Shown in pieces: positions 62,646 through 64,000 of a stretch of DNA of 64,000 bases. The stretch comes from Halorubrum rutilum. GTDB lineage: Archaea; Halobacteriota; Halobacteria; Halobacteriales; Haloferacaceae. Location of the stretch: NCBI RefSeq assembly GCF_024494565.1, contig NZ_JANHDN010000005.1:248001-312000 (forward strand), written 5' to 3'. The notes beneath the pieces were generated by a model. It was not told the DNA's origin, searched no databases, and saw nothing but the letters and a program-made list of their open reading frames with translations. How positions within the stretch are numbered: position 1 is the first letter of the stretch; each line of letters opens with the position of its first letter. Both the position numbers and the translations under genes were made by a program.

Positions 62646-63512
62646 ATGGCTTCAGACACCACTGGGCGGAGCGACACGTTCGACATCGGCGGCGACCTAA
62701 CCGTCAACCGGCTCGGCTTCGGCGCGATGCGGGTAACGGGCGAGGACATCATTGGACGCCCGGCCGACGAGGAGGCGGCCAAACGGGTCATCAGGCGAGC
62801 GGTCGACCTCGGCGTCGACTTCGTCGACACCGCCGACTCCTACGGGCCGGGCGTCTCGGAGCGGCTGATCGGCGAGGCGCTCGGCGACCCCGACGAGGTC
62901 GTCGTCGCCTCGAAGGCCGGACTGCTCCGCAACCGCGAGGGCGACTGGCTCCCCCACGGCGACCCGGACTTCCTGAAGAATCAGGTGCTGTGTAGCCTCG
63001 ACCGGCTCGACACCGACACGATCGACCTCTATCAGTTCCACCGCCCGGACCCCGACACCGACTTCGAGGCGTCGGTCCACGCGTTCGCGGAGATGAGAGA
63101 CGCCGGCCAGGTCGCCCACGTCGGTCTCTCGAACGTCACCGTCGAGCAGCTGGAGACAGCCATGGAGATCGTCGACGTCGCCACCGTCCAGAACCGGTAC
63201 GACGTCGGCAACCGCGACGACGAGGACGTGCTCCGCGCCTGCGAGCGCGACGACATCGGCTTCATCCCGTGGGGGCCGACGTACGCCGTCGACGACGAGG
63301 GCGTCGCGGAGGTGCTCGATGAGGTCGCCGAGCGCCGCGGCGCGACGCCGCGGCAGGTCGCGCTCGCCTGGCTGCTGGAGCACTCCGACGCGACGCTTCC
63401 CATTCCGGGCACGTCGAGCGTCGAGCACCTCGAAACGAACGTCGCGGCCGCGGAGCTGTCGCTGACGGGCGAGGACGTGCGCGCGCTGGACGGGATCGAC
63501 CCGCAGGCGTAG
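62646..63512 (+). CDS. Aldo/keto reductase
   Basis: A 288-residue TIM-barrel NADPH reductase. The catalytic tetrad is visible: Asp in VDTAD, Tyr in SYGPG, Lys in VASKAGLLRN and His in LYQFHRPDPD. IPGTSSVEHLETNV binds the cofactor phosphate. Subgroup and substrate are unclear. ATG 62646 (MASDTTGR) is chosen over a GTG upstream. Confidence 0.93.
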   Translation: MASDTTGRSDTFDIGGDLTVNRLGFGAMRVTGEDIIGRPADEEAAKRVIRRAVDLGVDFVDTADSYGPGVSERLIGEALGDPDEVVVASKAGLLRNREGDWLPHGDPDFLKNQVLCSLDRLDTDTIDLYQFHRPDPDTDFEASVHAFAEMRDAGQVAHVGLSNVTVEQLETAMEIVDVATVQNRYDVGNRDDEDVLRACERDDIGFIPWGPTYAVDDEGVAEVLDEVAERRGATPRQVALAWLLEHSDATLPIPGTSSVEHLETNVAAAELSLTGEDVRALDGIDPQA

Positions 63513-63548
63513 CGACGGCCGAGCCGGAGGGAGAACCGCTCCGCCGCG

Positions 63549-64000
63549 CTACTCGTCGAACGGGTTCGTCAGCTCGACCGTCTCCTCGCGGTCGGGGCCG
63601 ACGCCGACCGCGTAGACGGGCGTGTCGGTCTCGTCGGCGAGGAACTCCAGGTACTCGCGGGCCGCCTCCGGGAGGGCGTCGTAGCCGGCCTTGGCGACCG
63701 CGGCGGAGTCGAACTCCGCCCAGGTGTCGAGCGTCTCGTACACCGGCTCGCAGCGCTCCCACCGGTCCGGCGTGGTCGGGACGGTATCCCGCTCCTCGCC
63801 GTCCAGCTCGTAGGCGGTGCACACCTTCAGCTCGTCGAGCCCGGCGAGCACGTCGACGTGGTTGACCGCGAGCCCCGTGAAGCCGGAGACCCGCGCGGCG
63901 TGGCGCAGCATCGGGAGGTCGAGCCAGCCGATCCGGCGCGGGCGACCCGTCACCGTGCCGAACTCGCCGCCCTTCTGGCGGATGTCGTCGGCGAGCGACT
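63549..64000 (-). CDS. purA: Adenylosuccinate synthetase, C-terminal part
   Basis: About 150 residues at the right edge; the 5' part is outside. GEFGTVTGRPRRIGWLDLPM is the invariant IMP and Arg loop of PurA and FTGLAVNHVDVLAGLDELKV follows. PVYAVGVGPDREETV matches the end of the family. It joins GTP-dependent IMP and aspartate to adenylosuccinate. This is the second purine-synthesis locus in the window. Confidence 0.93.
   Translation of the reverse strand, partial: SLADDIRQKGGEFGTVTGRPRRIGWLDLPMLRHAARVSGFTGLAVNHVDVLAGLDELKVCTAYELDGEERDTVPTTPDRWERCEPVYETLDTWAEFDSAAVAKAGYDALPEAAREYLEFLADETDTPVYAVGVGPDREETVELTNPFDE

Overview
The window is a stretch of a haloarchaeal chromosome, most likely Halorubrum or a close relative. 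The evidence is a very GC-rich sequence, strongly Asp/Glu-rich proteins, Tat signal peptides with lipoboxes, TATA-like boxes about 27-30 nt before start codons (leaderless transcription), topoisomerase VI, archaeal ADTH/DHQ-synthase aromatic biosynthesis and a trpCBA order typical of Haloferacales. The genus is inferred from memory of gene order and of the intergenic repeats. No rRNA, tRNA, CRISPR array, transposase or replication origin was seen.

Layout. 1-5.6 kb: partial glycosyltransferase, nnr, moaC, gcvT, signal peptidase, NYN protein and a small unknown. 5.7-9.8 kb: arsR-arsM arsenic pair, ilvD, and a toxin-antitoxin pair whose PemK/MazF toxin is frameshifted. 9.8-16.8 kb: VOC protein, SHOCT membrane protein, purQ/purS, purU, a small membrane protein, an Lhr-type helicase and a CMP-kinase-like protein lacking the Walker A lysine. 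16.8-27.5 kb is a sulfur-handling region: DsrE-like protein, two beta-propeller proteins, a tandem rhodanese without catalytic cysteines, a YeeE/YedE transporter, then rhodanese, TusA, cysteine synthase, a MoaD/CysO-like carrier, a UbaA-type E1 enzyme and a JAMM peptidase. Two inverted copies of a structured repeat bracket the rhodanese-to-UbaA block. 27.5-35 kb: MGMT-like protein, trpCBA, ADTH synthase, an antisense HTTM membrane protein and DHQ synthase.

35-40.5 kb: membrane protein, M32 carboxypeptidase, threonine aldolase, a DUF2209-like protein and hflX. 40.5-49.8 kb is an acetate module: two acetyl-CoA-synthetase-like genes, a small DUF2061 protein, a regulator combining a degenerate tyrosine-recombinase domain with HTH-10, a DUF4212/sodium:solute symporter pair and a universal stress protein. 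49.8-57.7 kb: a MATE efflux pseudogene with two stops and a large deletion, cspA, an HhH-like protein, an SDR, top6B-top6A, a CDGSH protein and msrB. 57.7-64 kb: histidine kinase, acyl-CoA dehydrogenase, monooxygenase-like protein, Lrp-aminotransferase operon, RHH/RelE toxin-antitoxin pair, aldo/keto reductase and the 3' part of purA.

The two observations I rate highest are these. First, the intergenic repeat family (about 22342-22619 and 26081-26331) keeps its flanking blocks, while one long hairpin has entirely different but perfectly paired arms in the two copies. Second, the gene set cysteine synthase, CysO-like carrier, E1 and JAMM, with TusA and rhodanese alongside, resembles the actinobacterial CysM-CysO-Mec thiocarboxylate route to cysteine; here the carrier ends in Gly-Gly-Arg.
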